NCBI GenBank assembly: GCA_031277535.1
Contig: JAITMD010000010.1
Location: forward strand, 161,287-225,286
DNA from: Flavobacteriaceae bacterium
GTDB taxonomy: Bacteria; Bacteroidota; Bacteroidia; Flavobacteriales; Flavobacteriaceae
Direction: 5' to 3'
DNA length: 64,000 nt
Shown: in pieces, positions 7,841 through 15,833 of the stretch
Layout: every line of letters starts with the position of its first letter
Position numbering within the stretch: the stretch's first letter is position 1
Notes under the pieces: model-generated
The model's input: the letters and a program-made list of their open reading frames with translations, nothing else
Databases searched by the model: none
Told to the model about the DNA's origin: nothing
Position numbers and translations under genes: made by a program

Positions 7841-8728
7841 ATGGAGAATCCACGTATTCCAATTTACAACATCTGTAACTTACTCGACAATAACAATATC
7901 TCACAAGACTGTGTTGTATATCGTTTAGAAGAGTATATTTCTAATAGACCTAATCTTGTATCGTCCCCTCACAGACACGCTTTTTACCAAATATTATTTG
8001 TCTCTGAAGGAAAGGGAATGCATTCTATTGACTTTGAGAAATTCTCAATTGAAGAAAAATGCTTGTTTTACCTAAATCCCTCACAAGTACACAAATGGGA
8101 ATTTGAACCAGGAACAAAGGGTTTCTTGATAAACTTTAGTGAGAACTTTCTGCGTACATTCTTAGTTAATCCAAACTATTTAAAAGAGTTTACATTCTTT
8201 GGTGGTAACGCTCATTACTCTAAATTTTCTTGTGAGAAATGCTATGAGACACTGCATACTAAATTTGAGAAGATATATTATGCATACTTAGAGAATCAAC
8301 CTATCCAAAAGGACTATATGAAAGTCCTAATGTTAGAACTATTCTTAGAGACGCAATTATTCTTAGTCAAAAAAGTATTCGAACCTGAAGAACACAGTGA
8401 AACAAAGGGATCGCACTTCATTATTAAAAATTTTGAATCACTTATAGAAACTCATTTTATAGAAAAGCGCCTACCTGGAGAATATGCAGAGATGTTACAC
8501 ATCACTCCTAATCACCTTAACTCGCTCTGCAAAAAAGTATTAGGTATAACTGCAGGTGAAGTTATCCGAAACAGAGTTATTTTAGAATGTAAGAGACTAT
8601 TGATTAATGTCAATCTGTCTATTACAGAGATCTCTTATGACTTAGATTTTAAAAACAATGCTTACTTCTCTCGTTTCTTTAAAAAGAACACAGGATTTTC
8701 ACCTGAAGAATTTAGAAAACAGAACTAA
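7841..8728 (+). CDS. AraC family transcriptional regulator
   Basis: About 295 residues. The N-terminal half has a cupin-like sensor (SPHRHAFYQILFVSEGKGMH, in parts PHRHAFYQILFV and GKGMHSIDFEKF, then LNPSQVHKWEFE). The C-terminal ~95 residues form the paired helix-turn-helix of AraC proteins, ending in ITEISYDLDFKNNAYFSRFF and KKNTGFSPEEFR, the conserved second helix block. It is divergent from the UbiE-like/radical SAM genes and lies 127 bases upstream of the cytochrome operon, so either may be its target. The ATG at 7841 is preferred because the upstream TTG lies within the promoter. Confidence 0.87.
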   Translation: MENPRIPIYNICNLLDNNNISQDCVVYRLEEYISNRPNLVSSPHRHAFYQILFVSEGKGMHSIDFEKFSIEEKCLFYLNPSQVHKWEFEPGTKGFLINFSENFLRTFLVNPNYLKEFTFFGGNAHYSKFSCEKCYETLHTKFEKIYYAYLENQPIQKDYMKVLMLELFLETQLFLVKKVFEPEEHSETKGSHFIIKNFESLIETHFIEKRLPGEYAEMLHITPNHLNSLCKKVLGITAGEVIRNRVILECKRLLINVNLSITEISYDLDFKNNAYFSRFFKKNTGFSPEEFRKQN

Positions 8729-8855
8729 TAATTGATTAGATAAATACAAATCCTCTTTATCACACTGATCTAAATTGATTAGTGTAAACATCACCACGTT
8801 TAGTGTAATATTTTTAAGTAGTTAGGGTTCTAACTTTACCGAAAAATAAAAACAC

Positions 8856-10307
8856 ATGGATTTTCCTCTATTTCATTTAGACTGGTTGAATGACCGCTTC
8901 CTCATAGCGATGATAGCGATTATTCACGTATTTATAAACCACGGCTTAGCTGTTGGATTTTTACCTTATATCACATTATTAGAACAACAAGGAGTAGTCA
9001 AAAGTGGGCCAGAAGATATCACCGATTTAGCTTGGGATAAGATGGTACAACGTATGATGATGGTTGGTTTTGTCATCACTACTACGATGGGTGCTATGAC
9101 AGGAGTCGGTATATGGTTTTCTGCAGCACTTATTAGCCCTAACTCTATCGGAAGTTTAATACGCGTATTCTATTGGGGTTGGTTTACAGAGTGGATTGTC
9201 TTCGTATCAGAAGTTATCTTTATTATGATATACTTCTTAACTTGGAAAAACTCTAATAAATCACTTCAAGCGAAACAACGTCATATCAGATTTGGTTGGT
9301 TCTTATCTGGGTTCTCATGGCTGACAATGGCTATAATCGTAGCTATTTTAGGATTTATGATGGATCCTGGTAACTGGGTACAAGATCAATCTCTATTAAG
9401 TGCATTAACTAACCCTATCTACTTACCTCAGTTATTATTCAGAACACCTACAGCTATGGTGGTAGCAGGAGCATTTGGTTTCTTACTAATTATGCTATTT
9501 ACTAAAAAAACAAATGCCATCAGACCAGTAGCGTTAAAGAGTACAGCTACATGGATATTGCTTTGGTTACCACTATCTATACTTGCTTCTATCTACTACT
9601 ATAATATAATACCAGAAGCAATGACTGCGAATATGAGTACAGCAGTAGGTACAATGGATTTTGCTAAATACTATAATTTATTAAAATACATCATTCTGAT
9701 AGCAACTAGTTCACTAGCTCTATTAGCCATCTGGACACTTTGGAAACCTAAAAAGGTAAACCTAATTATGGTTATCATACCATTTGTCCTATCACTTGGA
9801 TTCTTAGGAATATTCGAGCGTGTGAGAGAGTTTATTCGTAAACCTTATGTAATCGGTAACTATATGTATTCTAACCTAATCAGAGAAGAAGACTATCCTC
9901 TACTACAGCGAGATGGAATCTTAAAACATGCTACTTATACAAGTATTACTGAAATCACTGAGGACAATAAATTAGAAGCTGGTAAAGACGTATTTATGAT
10001 TGCATGTTCTAGATGTCATACCAGCCAAGGGATAAACTCTATCGTATATGTATTCGAAAAAATGTATGGCGAAGGTAAACCTTTAGACATTAACTCTATG
10101 AAGGCGTATATACCGAATATGCACAATGGTAGAACATATATGCCTCCGTATCCTGGTAACGACAAAGAATTAGATGCATTAGCACATTACATATTCTATT
10201 TACAGCAGAGTGGAGCAAGACTAGAAGGGGCGCAGAGTGCAGGAGCACATCTTAACCCTACACACTCTGTAGAACATTTTATAGAACAAAAAACTAAACA
10301 ACAATAA
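8856..10307 (+). CDS. CydA-like membrane protein with C-terminal cytochrome c domain
   Basis: A 483-residue protein with seven or eight membrane helices in the first ~335 residues and a single haem-c site CSRCH at residues 383-387, with a likely Met ligand in TYMPPYPG. Parts of the membrane region resemble cytochrome bd subunit I: WFTEWIVFVSEVIFIM (helix with conserved Glu), FGWFLSGFSWLTMAI ending in MMDPGNW, and FERVREFIRKPYVIG, comparable to the E..GRQPW.V motif. The His-bearing helix of CydA reads FRTPTAMVVAGAF here, without His. It begins an operon with a similar second subunit two bases downstream. Likely a membrane electron-transfer complex; oxygen reduction is an inference. Confidence 0.72.
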   Translation: MDFPLFHLDWLNDRFLIAMIAIIHVFINHGLAVGFLPYITLLEQQGVVKSGPEDITDLAWDKMVQRMMMVGFVITTTMGAMTGVGIWFSAALISPNSIGSLIRVFYWGWFTEWIVFVSEVIFIMIYFLTWKNSNKSLQAKQRHIRFGWFLSGFSWLTMAIIVAILGFMMDPGNWVQDQSLLSALTNPIYLPQLLFRTPTAMVVAGAFGFLLIMLFTKKTNAIRPVALKSTATWILLWLPLSILASIYYYNIIPEAMTANMSTAVGTMDFAKYYNLLKYIILIATSSLALLAIWTLWKPKKVNLIMVIIPFVLSLGFLGIFERVREFIRKPYVIGNYMYSNLIREEDYPLLQRDGILKHATYTSITEITEDNKLEAGKDVFMIACSRCHTSQGINSIVYVFEKMYGEGKPLDINSMKAYIPNMHNGRTYMPPYPGNDKELDALAHYIFYLQQSGARLEGAQSAGAHLNPTHSVEHFIEQKTKQQ

Positions 10308-10309
10308 TC

Positions 10310-11647
10310 ATGAATAATACTCCATTACCAAAAGATATACCCTTAGACTTACCTCTACCAGAGTGGTTATTAGTGATACTCCTTGTCGTATCATTCTTAG
10401 CACACATTTTCTTTGTTAACCTAATGGTAGGAGGTTCTATAACAGCACTATGGGCTGAAATTAAAGGGCTTAAAAACAAAGAATATGACATACTTGCACA
10501 AGAGATTGCAGCGACTATAACAGTGAACAAATCATTAGCTGTAGTATTAGGGGTAGCACCTCTTTTAAGTATTAATGCATTATACACGATATACTTCTAC
10601 TCTGCTAACGCACTGACAGGTATTATGTGGATATTAATTATTCCACTAGTAGCCATTGTATTCTTACTTACATACTTACACAAGTACACTTGGGAGGCCA
10701 TGGCTAATATGAAATTACTGCATATAGCCATCAATTTATTAGCAGTAGCTATGTTCTTATTTATTCCATTAATCTTCTTGGTGAATGTTAACTTGATGCT
10801 ATTCCCAGAGAAATGGATGAGTGTAAAAGGATTCTTATCTGCTCTAGCATTGCCAAACGTATTCCCAAGATACTTCCACTTTATCTGTGCATCATTAGCC
10901 CTTACAGGTCTATTTATCACATGGTATATGGGGCGCAAAAGTTATCCTTTTGAAGAGCACTTCAAAGTATTCACAAGAGCGAAGGTAAAACGTTTAGGAT
11001 ATCAGTTAGCTTTAGGAGCATCTGTAGCACAGTTTTTATTTGGTCCTATCGTAATGGCTACATTACCTGCTAAAGGTTTTAGTTGGGGAATGATGGGGGT
11101 TATCTTATCAGGTGTAGCTGTAGCAGTATATGCTATATACTATATGATCCAGACACTAAGAGGTACAGATGAACAGTTAGATAGATATTTTAAAAGAATA
11201 GTTATCGCTATGGGTATTGTAGTGTTATTTATGGGAAGTGGACGTCACGTCTATAGAGCTAATGCACTAAACCCACACCGTGAACTTATGGCTCAAAAAA
11301 CAGCTGAATTCGAAAAGGCTTCTAAAGAAGCAAGAGAACAAGCTCAAAATAAACAAGCAGAAGATGATAAAGCTATAGCTGATGCTCAAGCTTCTGGTGA
11401 TAACACTGCTAAAGGTAAAGCTGTATTTAATAACTACTGTGCTGCATGTCATAAAGAAGACACTAAACTAGTAGGTCCTCCTGTAACAGAAATGAAAGAA
11501 ATCTATACAGGTAAAAAAGAAGACTTGATTAAATGGATTAAGTCTCCTGGTAAAAAACGTGCTGATGCTCCACAAATGCCTCCTTTCCCTCAAATTACGG
11601 ATACGGATATGGAAGACTTGACACAATATATATTAAACGTAAAATAA
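10310..11647 (+). CDS. Second CydA-like membrane protein with C-terminal cytochrome c domain
   Basis: A 445-residue partner of the preceding protein, starting two bases after its stop. It has about eight membrane helices, then an Ala/Glu/Lys-rich coiled linker (roughly residues 325-365) and a class I cytochrome c domain with CAACH at residues 377-381 and a Met in MPPFPQITD. One helix reads FPRYFHFICASLALTGLF, close to the R-FH...A..ltGaF haem-ligand helix of cytochrome bd subunit I, so this protein keeps the His that the first subunit lacks. Together they look like a two-CydA-type complex with two c haems, perhaps taking electrons from periplasmic carriers. The order and tight spacing make joint function very likely. 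Confidence 0.72.
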   Translation: MNNTPLPKDIPLDLPLPEWLLVILLVVSFLAHIFFVNLMVGGSITALWAEIKGLKNKEYDILAQEIAATITVNKSLAVVLGVAPLLSINALYTIYFYSANALTGIMWILIIPLVAIVFLLTYLHKYTWEAMANMKLLHIAINLLAVAMFLFIPLIFLVNVNLMLFPEKWMSVKGFLSALALPNVFPRYFHFICASLALTGLFITWYMGRKSYPFEEHFKVFTRAKVKRLGYQLALGASVAQFLFGPIVMATLPAKGFSWGMMGVILSGVAVAVYAIYYMIQTLRGTDEQLDRYFKRIVIAMGIVVLFMGSGRHVYRANALNPHRELMAQKTAEFEKASKEAREQAQNKQAEDDKAIADAQASGDNTAKGKAVFNNYCAACHKEDTKLVGPPVTEMKEIYTGKKEDLIKWIKSPGKKRADAPQMPPFPQITDTDMEDLTQYILNVK

Positions 11648-11654
11648 CAACATT

Positions 11655-11822
11655 ATGATTATCTATTTTGCTATTATTATGATAGTTTCTATTCTTATTC
11701 TATCAGCAATACTTATTTCTAAAGTTCTGAAAGTATATCTCATTACAACTAAAAACAAAGAACTATGGAAAAAAGAAATTAGAGAAGAAAAAGACTATCA
11801 ATTCATAAAAGGACTTTATTAA
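11655..11822 (+). CDS. Small single-helix membrane protein of the cytochrome operon
   Basis: A 55-residue open frame starting at an ATG seven bases after the previous stop and ending TAA. Residues 2-30 are almost entirely Ile, Leu, Val, Ala and Ser (start MIIYFAIIMIVSILIL), followed by a charged tail (KNKELWKKEIREEKDYQF). One membrane helix with a cytosolic basic/acidic tail is the shape of small oxidase subunits such as CydX, CydS or CcoS/CcoQ, though I see no specific sequence match. Its position, spacing and codon use argue it is a real third member of the operon. Function by analogy only. Confidence 0.68.
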   Translation: MIIYFAIIMIVSILILSAILISKVLKVYLITTKNKELWKKEIREEKDYQFIKGLY

Positions 11823-11935
11823 GTATAGTACTCCTTTTTTTTTTCAACAAAACTATACCAAAAAGTACATCTCATGTACACAAAGTCCATTACTTTGAAG
11901 TTAAGTAATATAGGGATTACATAACATCTAAGTTG

Positions 11936-11966
11936 AATAGGCTACCATTTGATTGGTAGCCTATTT
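11936..11966. terminator. Bidirectional terminator
   Basis: Perfect 12-bp stem aataggctacca/tggtagcctatt with a six-base loop, T-rich on both sides, between the cytochrome operon and the convergent DoxX operon. Confidence 0.85.
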
Positions 11967-11971
11967 ATTTT

Positions 11972-12373
11972 TTAGTCCCAACGATTATCTCTTGATATGG
12001 CAAAACTACCTCCACCAGTAAAAAATATTCCTAATGCAACAAAAGCATAAATTCCCAATAGTTCTACCTTCCAACCACCATTGTCGTTAAGGCTAAAAAT
12101 ATCAGCACTTTGCACTAATAACATAGCTGTTATACAATTGATGGTAAACACAGCAGATGCAATACGCGTTCTAAAGCCTATTAGAATCAAAATTGGCGCT
12201 ATTACCTCTCCTACATATACCCCGTACCCCATAAAGGCGGGTAATCCCATTGATTGCAGCACTTCCTGAATAAATCCTATTCCGTGTATCAACTTACCAA
12301 TACCATACAAAAGCATGAGTAATCCTATAGCAATTCTACCAATTAATAATCCGATGTTTACATTGCGATTCAT
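11972..12373 (-). CDS. DoxX family membrane protein
   Basis: A 133-residue protein with four membrane helices. IGRIAIGLLMLLYGIGKLIH and FMGYGVYVGEVIAPILILIG are the two conserved blocks of DoxX proteins (R..lg..f...G..Kl, then G..E..gg..li.G). Family members have been linked to thiosulfate oxidation and to resistance to oxidative or sulfur stress as membrane partners, but most are uncharacterised. It starts 12 bases after the beta-barrel-like gene and is co-directional with it and the Crp/Fnr gene, so the three probably form one regulated unit. Confidence 0.85.
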   Translation of the reverse strand: MNRNVNIGLLIGRIAIGLLMLLYGIGKLIHGIGFIQEVLQSMGLPAFMGYGVYVGEVIAPILILIGFRTRIASAVFTINCITAMLLVQSADIFSLNDNGGWKVELLGIYAFVALGIFFTGGGSFAISRDNRWD

Positions 12374-12385
12374 ATATTTTATGTA

Positions 12386-13006
12386 TTAAAAATTAAACTT
12401 ACCGAACACCCCATAATTTTCTAAATGATCCCAAGAAGTATTAAACTGATCCAGATTGATGGCAATACCAAAAGATACTTTGTTCTTTTTAACCCCTAAG
12501 CGAATTTGTTGAAAACCTCGTGTGCACTCCTCTGTATTAACATTCCCAACGGCAGACAAACGTATCAACGCACTGTATTCCTCATTTATCTTGGGAGTAT
12601 ATTCTACTAATAACGATTGCTCTAAAGTCCACCCTCTTTGATAAGTAGCTCCTACTGAATAAGAGAATAACAAATCGTTCTTCGTTACTGTATATTGCAC
12701 AGATCCAGTAGCAAACTTTCCAGGATTCTTCATTCCTATCGCTGTATTGAATGTAAAATTGGGTGCAAATTGATATGCTATAGTATTTCGAATAAAAAAG
12801 ATATTATGACTATCTCCTTTATACTCTGTATCAAACACAACAAGGTTTTGAAGTTTTACCTTTTCGCTAATTTGATAACTTATAGTATGGGTATAAAAAT
12901 AAGAACGGTTACCTACCATTCCCTCAGAAGTGTATTGTATAGATTGACTTCTTACTGCTTGTACAAGTAATAAAAAAAAGGCTATAAAAAAACGGGCTAT
13001 CTTCAT
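12386..13006 (-). CDS. Secreted, probably outer-membrane beta-barrel protein
   Basis: About 206 residues from the preferred ATG, with a signal peptide (KIARFFIAFFLLLVQAVRSQ) and a mature part of alternating polar/aromatic strands, ending in FGKFNF. The terminal aromatic residue and strand pattern suggest an eight- or ten-stranded outer-membrane barrel. No family is recognised. A TTG start ten codons upstream lies inside the -7 box, so it is unlikely. The gene lies directly downstream of a palindrome and promoter, and upstream of doxX by 12 bases. Confidence 0.68.
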   Translation of the reverse strand: MKIARFFIAFFLLLVQAVRSQSIQYTSEGMVGNRSYFYTHTISYQISEKVKLQNLVVFDTEYKGDSHNIFFIRNTIAYQFAPNFTFNTAIGMKNPGKFATGSVQYTVTKNDLLFSYSVGATYQRGWTLEQSLLVEYTPKINEEYSALIRLSAVGNVNTEECTRGFQQIRLGVKKNKVSFGIAINLDQFNTSWDHLENYGVFGKFNF

Positions 13007-13033
13007 TGTCTTACGTTGTTTTGTTTTGTAAGA

Positions 13034-13041
13034 CAAATGTA
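13034..13041 (-). promoter_or_regulatory. -7 box of the barrel/doxX operon
   Basis: Complement reads TACATTTG, an exact TAnnTTTG, about 28 bases before the ATG. A seven-base inverted repeat gtcttac/gtaagac spans 13008-13034 across the likely transcription start. Confidence 0.5.
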
Positions 13042-13061
13042 TAGTCCCGTGTTTTTATAGC

Positions 13062-13079
13062 TCTTAAGATATCTTAAGA
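13062..13079. promoter_or_regulatory. Perfect 18-bp palindrome, candidate Crp/Fnr operator
   Basis: TCTTAAGATATCTTAAGA is its own reverse complement. Its centre lies about 42 bases upstream of the transcription start predicted from the -7 box at 13034-13041, the usual place for a class II Crp/Fnr activator site. It overlaps the stop codon of the Crp/Fnr-type gene itself. No T-run follows, so it is not a terminator. Confidence 0.45.
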
Positions 13080-13676
13080 AAGGTTTTCTATATGTTTTTT
13101 CTTGAGATAACTCAGAAACTCAGGTGTTACCCCCAAATAAGAAGCAATCATGTATTGAGGTACACGTTGTTCTATATTGCGATACTCTTTCACAAATCTT
13201 TGATAACGTGTATACACATCACTACTCATATGTTCTATCGTGCGCTCTTGCAAAGCAACATAAGCACTCTGTATCTTTAATCGAAAGAAAGTAGATATTG
13301 TAGGAATAGTTTGATACAGTTGCTCTAAATTCTCTCTGCTTATTTGTAAGATTACAGCAGGCTCTATCGCTTGTATATAAAGCTTTGACTCCTTTTGAGT
13401 CAGATAACTATACAAATCATTAATCCACCACTCTTCAATGCCTAATTGCAAAGTATGTTCTTGACTTTTTTCATCTAAGTAAAAACACCTTGCGCTCCCT
13501 TTCGCAATAAAGCGCATATGCTGAGATAGTTGTCCTGCTTCCAACAAAAACGCCTTGCGCTTTAATTCAACCACCTCAACTACCTCCATCAGTTTACTGA
13601 CCTCCTCATTAGTCAATACCACTGATTCTTTCAAGTGTTTTTCCAGCAATGCAAAATAAGGCTCGTACTTTTCCAT
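13074..13676 (-). CDS. Crp/Fnr family transcriptional regulator
   Basis: A 200-residue protein. Residues ~25-125 form a cyclic-nucleotide-binding-like barrel (LLEAGQLSQHMRFIAKGSAR, then EEWWINDLYSYLTQKES), without the phosphate-binding RxS motif of true cAMP receptors. The C-terminus has a helix-turn-helix ending VPQYMIASYLGVTPEFLSYL, as in the large Bacteroidota Crp-like group. No Fnr-type cysteine cluster is visible. It lies directly upstream of the barrel/doxX genes in the same direction and probably controls them. Ligand unknown. Confidence 0.85.
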   Translation of the reverse strand: MEKYEPYFALLEKHLKESVVLTNEEVSKLMEVVEVVELKRKAFLLEAGQLSQHMRFIAKGSARCFYLDEKSQEHTLQLGIEEWWINDLYSYLTQKESKLYIQAIEPAVILQISRENLEQLYQTIPTISTFFRLKIQSAYVALQERTIEHMSSDVYTRYQRFVKEYRNIEQRVPQYMIASYLGVTPEFLSYLKKKHIENLS

Positions 13677-13695
13677 TTAAATTTAAATTCAAAAA

Positions 13696-13703
13696 CAAAA
13701 ATA
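13696..13703 (-). promoter_or_regulatory. -7 box of the Crp/Fnr-type gene
   Basis: Complement reads TATTTTTG (TAnnTTTG), 20 bases upstream of the start codon. The upstream TTG is at a short 15-base spacing, so only the -7 element is convincing. Confidence 0.4.
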
Positions 13704-13745
13704 AAGTATTCTTTTAGACAAAAACACTCTCTTCTGTGTGACATT

Positions 13746-13780
13746 AAAATAAAAAGAGAGAAAATATATTCCTCTCTTTT
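13746..13780 (-). terminator. Rho-independent terminator
   Basis: Stem aaaagagag/ctctctttt followed on the minus strand by a T-rich run; it ends the TonB-plug-like gene. Confidence 0.75.
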
Positions 13781-13792
13781 CAAAACGTTATA

Positions 13793-14212
13793 CTATTTGG
13801 TAATCACCACAACTCCAAAAATCCCTCCCTTGGAACCATACATTACATCCGTTTGTTTTGATTTTTCGTAGCGTATTTCTTTTACCTCTTCTATTTTCAA
13901 ACTTGCCAAATCTGCTGACTTTACAAAGCTATTACAGTCATTTTTTTTATCAACCAATAGAACATTAAAATCACCACTTTCAATTGTGGGCATTGCTCCT
14001 TTGTGATACAAGCGACATGAATTAATGTACAGCTCTTCCACATACTTCTGCAAACTAAGCTTATTCTCTGGTTTTACTTGATTTGGCAACTCGTACATTA
14101 CTGTCGAAACCTCTTTGGCTTGTTCTTTTTTCTCTTGCTCTTTTTGAGGTTTCTGTGCAAAAGAAAAACTTGTAACACACAGTGCTACAGCTATATATTT
14201 TATACTAATCAT
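13793..14212 (-). CDS. Small secreted protein ending in a TonB-plug-like motif
   Basis: A 139-residue protein with a signal peptide (ISIKYIAVALCVTSFSFAQ), a Lys/Glu/Gln-rich linker and a C-terminal domain whose last 35 residues (IEEVKEIRYEK ... MYGSKGGIFGVVVITK) mimic the end of SusC/TonB receptor plug domains, where IESVEVLKD..A.YGSRG.NGVI.ITTK is usual. It is too short to be a receptor. One possibility is a free plug-like domain that interacts with TonB-type machinery. A decayed paralogue lies at 19.7-20.1 kb. Function unknown. Confidence 0.7.
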   Translation of the reverse strand: MISIKYIAVALCVTSFSFAQKPQKEQEKKEQAKEVSTVMYELPNQVKPENKLSLQKYVEELYINSCRLYHKGAMPTIESGDFNVLLVDKKNDCNSFVKSADLASLKIEEVKEIRYEKSKQTDVMYGSKGGIFGVVVITK

Positions 14213-14389
14213 GGGGTATAGAATGAGAAATAATTGTCCTCCAAAATAATCTTTCTATTCTTAATAATAATCTAAAAACACAAAATTAAGTGTGGATGTT
14301 TTCCCCTATTTCAAACACTTAAACGATACTTATTTTACAAAACAACTTTCATTACCTTTATTTTGTTATTTTTATGAAAAAATAAAGAA

Positions 14390-15355
14390 ATGCCATTCAA
14401 AAAACTTGTGTTTTTCATTATAATTATAACACTTAACTCTTGCTCTACACTACTAAACAAGAAAACATATCCTGTTTATGTAACTTCTAATGAACAACAA
14501 GCTACTGTAAAGATAAAGGATAGTATATACAAACTACCTGCACGAGTTCAAGTCCAAAGATCGAAACAAGACCTTGAGGTAACCTTACTCACTGATTCTC
14601 TTTCTCGCAAATTTAATGTACAAGCAATACTGGATCCTAAGTTCACTTATCTTAACTTAACAGGAACCATATTTGCACCTATTAACTATGCAGTAGATTT
14701 AACAACACAGAAAAAGTTTTACTATGGCAAGCATATTTTTTTAAATATGGCGCAAACAAATGATACAATCTATACCAAACCAACAAGAATAGTTCGATAC
14801 CTTTCCTATAAACCAGATACGCACCAAGGGGATATCAATGCTTACCTAAGTGTTCCGTTTTTAAACTTTTTTCACTTCAATCTTCCAAATACAAACACAT
14901 CTAAAGAAGATACTGGAATGTTTTTATTTGCAGCAGGGATAGAATATTATCACAAAAACAACGAGTTTATAAACATCGGTATTGGATCGTATGCAAATAT
15001 TTATGACAGTGCAGTAAGAGACAAATCACTTATGTTCTCTCACTTCCTTAACATTACAAACAATCATAGAATTAATCGATTTACGTTGGGATATGGACTT
15101 GGTTTTTCACATAATATTGTAACTCAAAAATATTACCTCTACTCTCAATTTGAAGATGAGGTAATCAGAATCAGAAGAACACAAAATACAATAGATCTTG
15201 TATTATCAGCACAAATGCAAGTAGTCAAAAACATAAATATAGGTCTAACCTACAAACCTTCTGTTTATAGATTAAGTAGTCCAAGTGATTTTGCATACAA
15301 TCATGTAATCAGTGCAGAAATAACTGCGAAACTGCGTCTAAAAAAGAAAAAATAA
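14390..15355 (+). CDS. Lipoprotein of unknown function
   Basis: A 321-residue protein with a lipoprotein signal (hydrophobic FFIIIITLNSC, lipid Cys at residue 18). Residues ~25-80 look like a small beta domain (YPVYVTSNEQQATVKIKD), resembling PEGA-type repeats that follow surface lipoprotein signals. The C-terminal two thirds are rich in alternating beta strands and aromatic residues and may form a membrane-associated barrel-like or sandwich domain, ending in a basic KLRLKKKK. It is flanked by non-coding DNA on both sides. No named family is recognised. Confidence 0.7.
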   Translation: MPFKKLVFFIIIITLNSCSTLLNKKTYPVYVTSNEQQATVKIKDSIYKLPARVQVQRSKQDLEVTLLTDSLSRKFNVQAILDPKFTYLNLTGTIFAPINYAVDLTTQKKFYYGKHIFLNMAQTNDTIYTKPTRIVRYLSYKPDTHQGDINAYLSVPFLNFFHFNLPNTNTSKEDTGMFLFAAGIEYYHKNNEFINIGIGSYANIYDSAVRDKSLMFSHFLNITNNHRINRFTLGYGLGFSHNIVTQKYYLYSQFEDEVIRIRRTQNTIDLVLSAQMQVVKNINIGLTYKPSVYRLSSPSDFAYNHVISAEITAKLRLKKKK

Positions 15356-15833
15356 GTAACCTATCAAAAAACTATGGGTATTACGTGCATTATATCCTGT
15401 CCAAATTTTAATGATAGCTACTTTATCAAACCCTGTTTTAGGAGTAATCAAACTTCCTTCAAAAGAGACACTGTTTATCTTTTGTTTCCAATGAAAAGCA
15501 GGAACATTACATCGTATAGTAGTGACAGAGTAATTCTCTTTTATAGGAACAAATTATTACAAATATTTAGTTAAACATTACTCCTACAACGACTTAAAAA
15601 CCTTTTTAATATAAACAAGAAAGCTATTCTAACTTTCATTAAACCCAAATTCAGCATTAGACGGATTAACGAGAGTCAATTATACAAAATAACTCTGAAC
15701 TTATGAAAAAAGCACACTATAATATGGTTTTAGATGAAGTGAAAGAGTTATAAAGTAGAATTAACTCGTAGTATTTGGCAAATGCGGAATATGGGTTATA
15801 ATAGCCTTTATCATTATTACTAAATAAAATAGA
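15356..15833. other. Intergenic region with possible gene remnant
   Basis: No intact gene. On the minus strand about 15372-15560 an open frame without a start codon encodes ~63 sensible residues (for example SVTTIRCNVPAFHWKQK and KTGFDKVAIIKIWTGYN), preceded by two stops; it looks like a leftover of a longer gene. On the plus strand 15703-15753 encodes only 16 residues before a stop. The rest is AT-rich with no clear promoter. Confidence 0.35.

Noticed and set aside
10294..10938. Two ~100-residue frames antisense to the second cytochrome gene
   Set aside because: They are shadows of a membrane-protein coding region and have no start context or promoter.
15374..15574. 66-residue plus-strand frame in the gap after the lipoprotein
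   Set aside because: No family or signal, poor codon pattern; the opposite strand reads more like protein.
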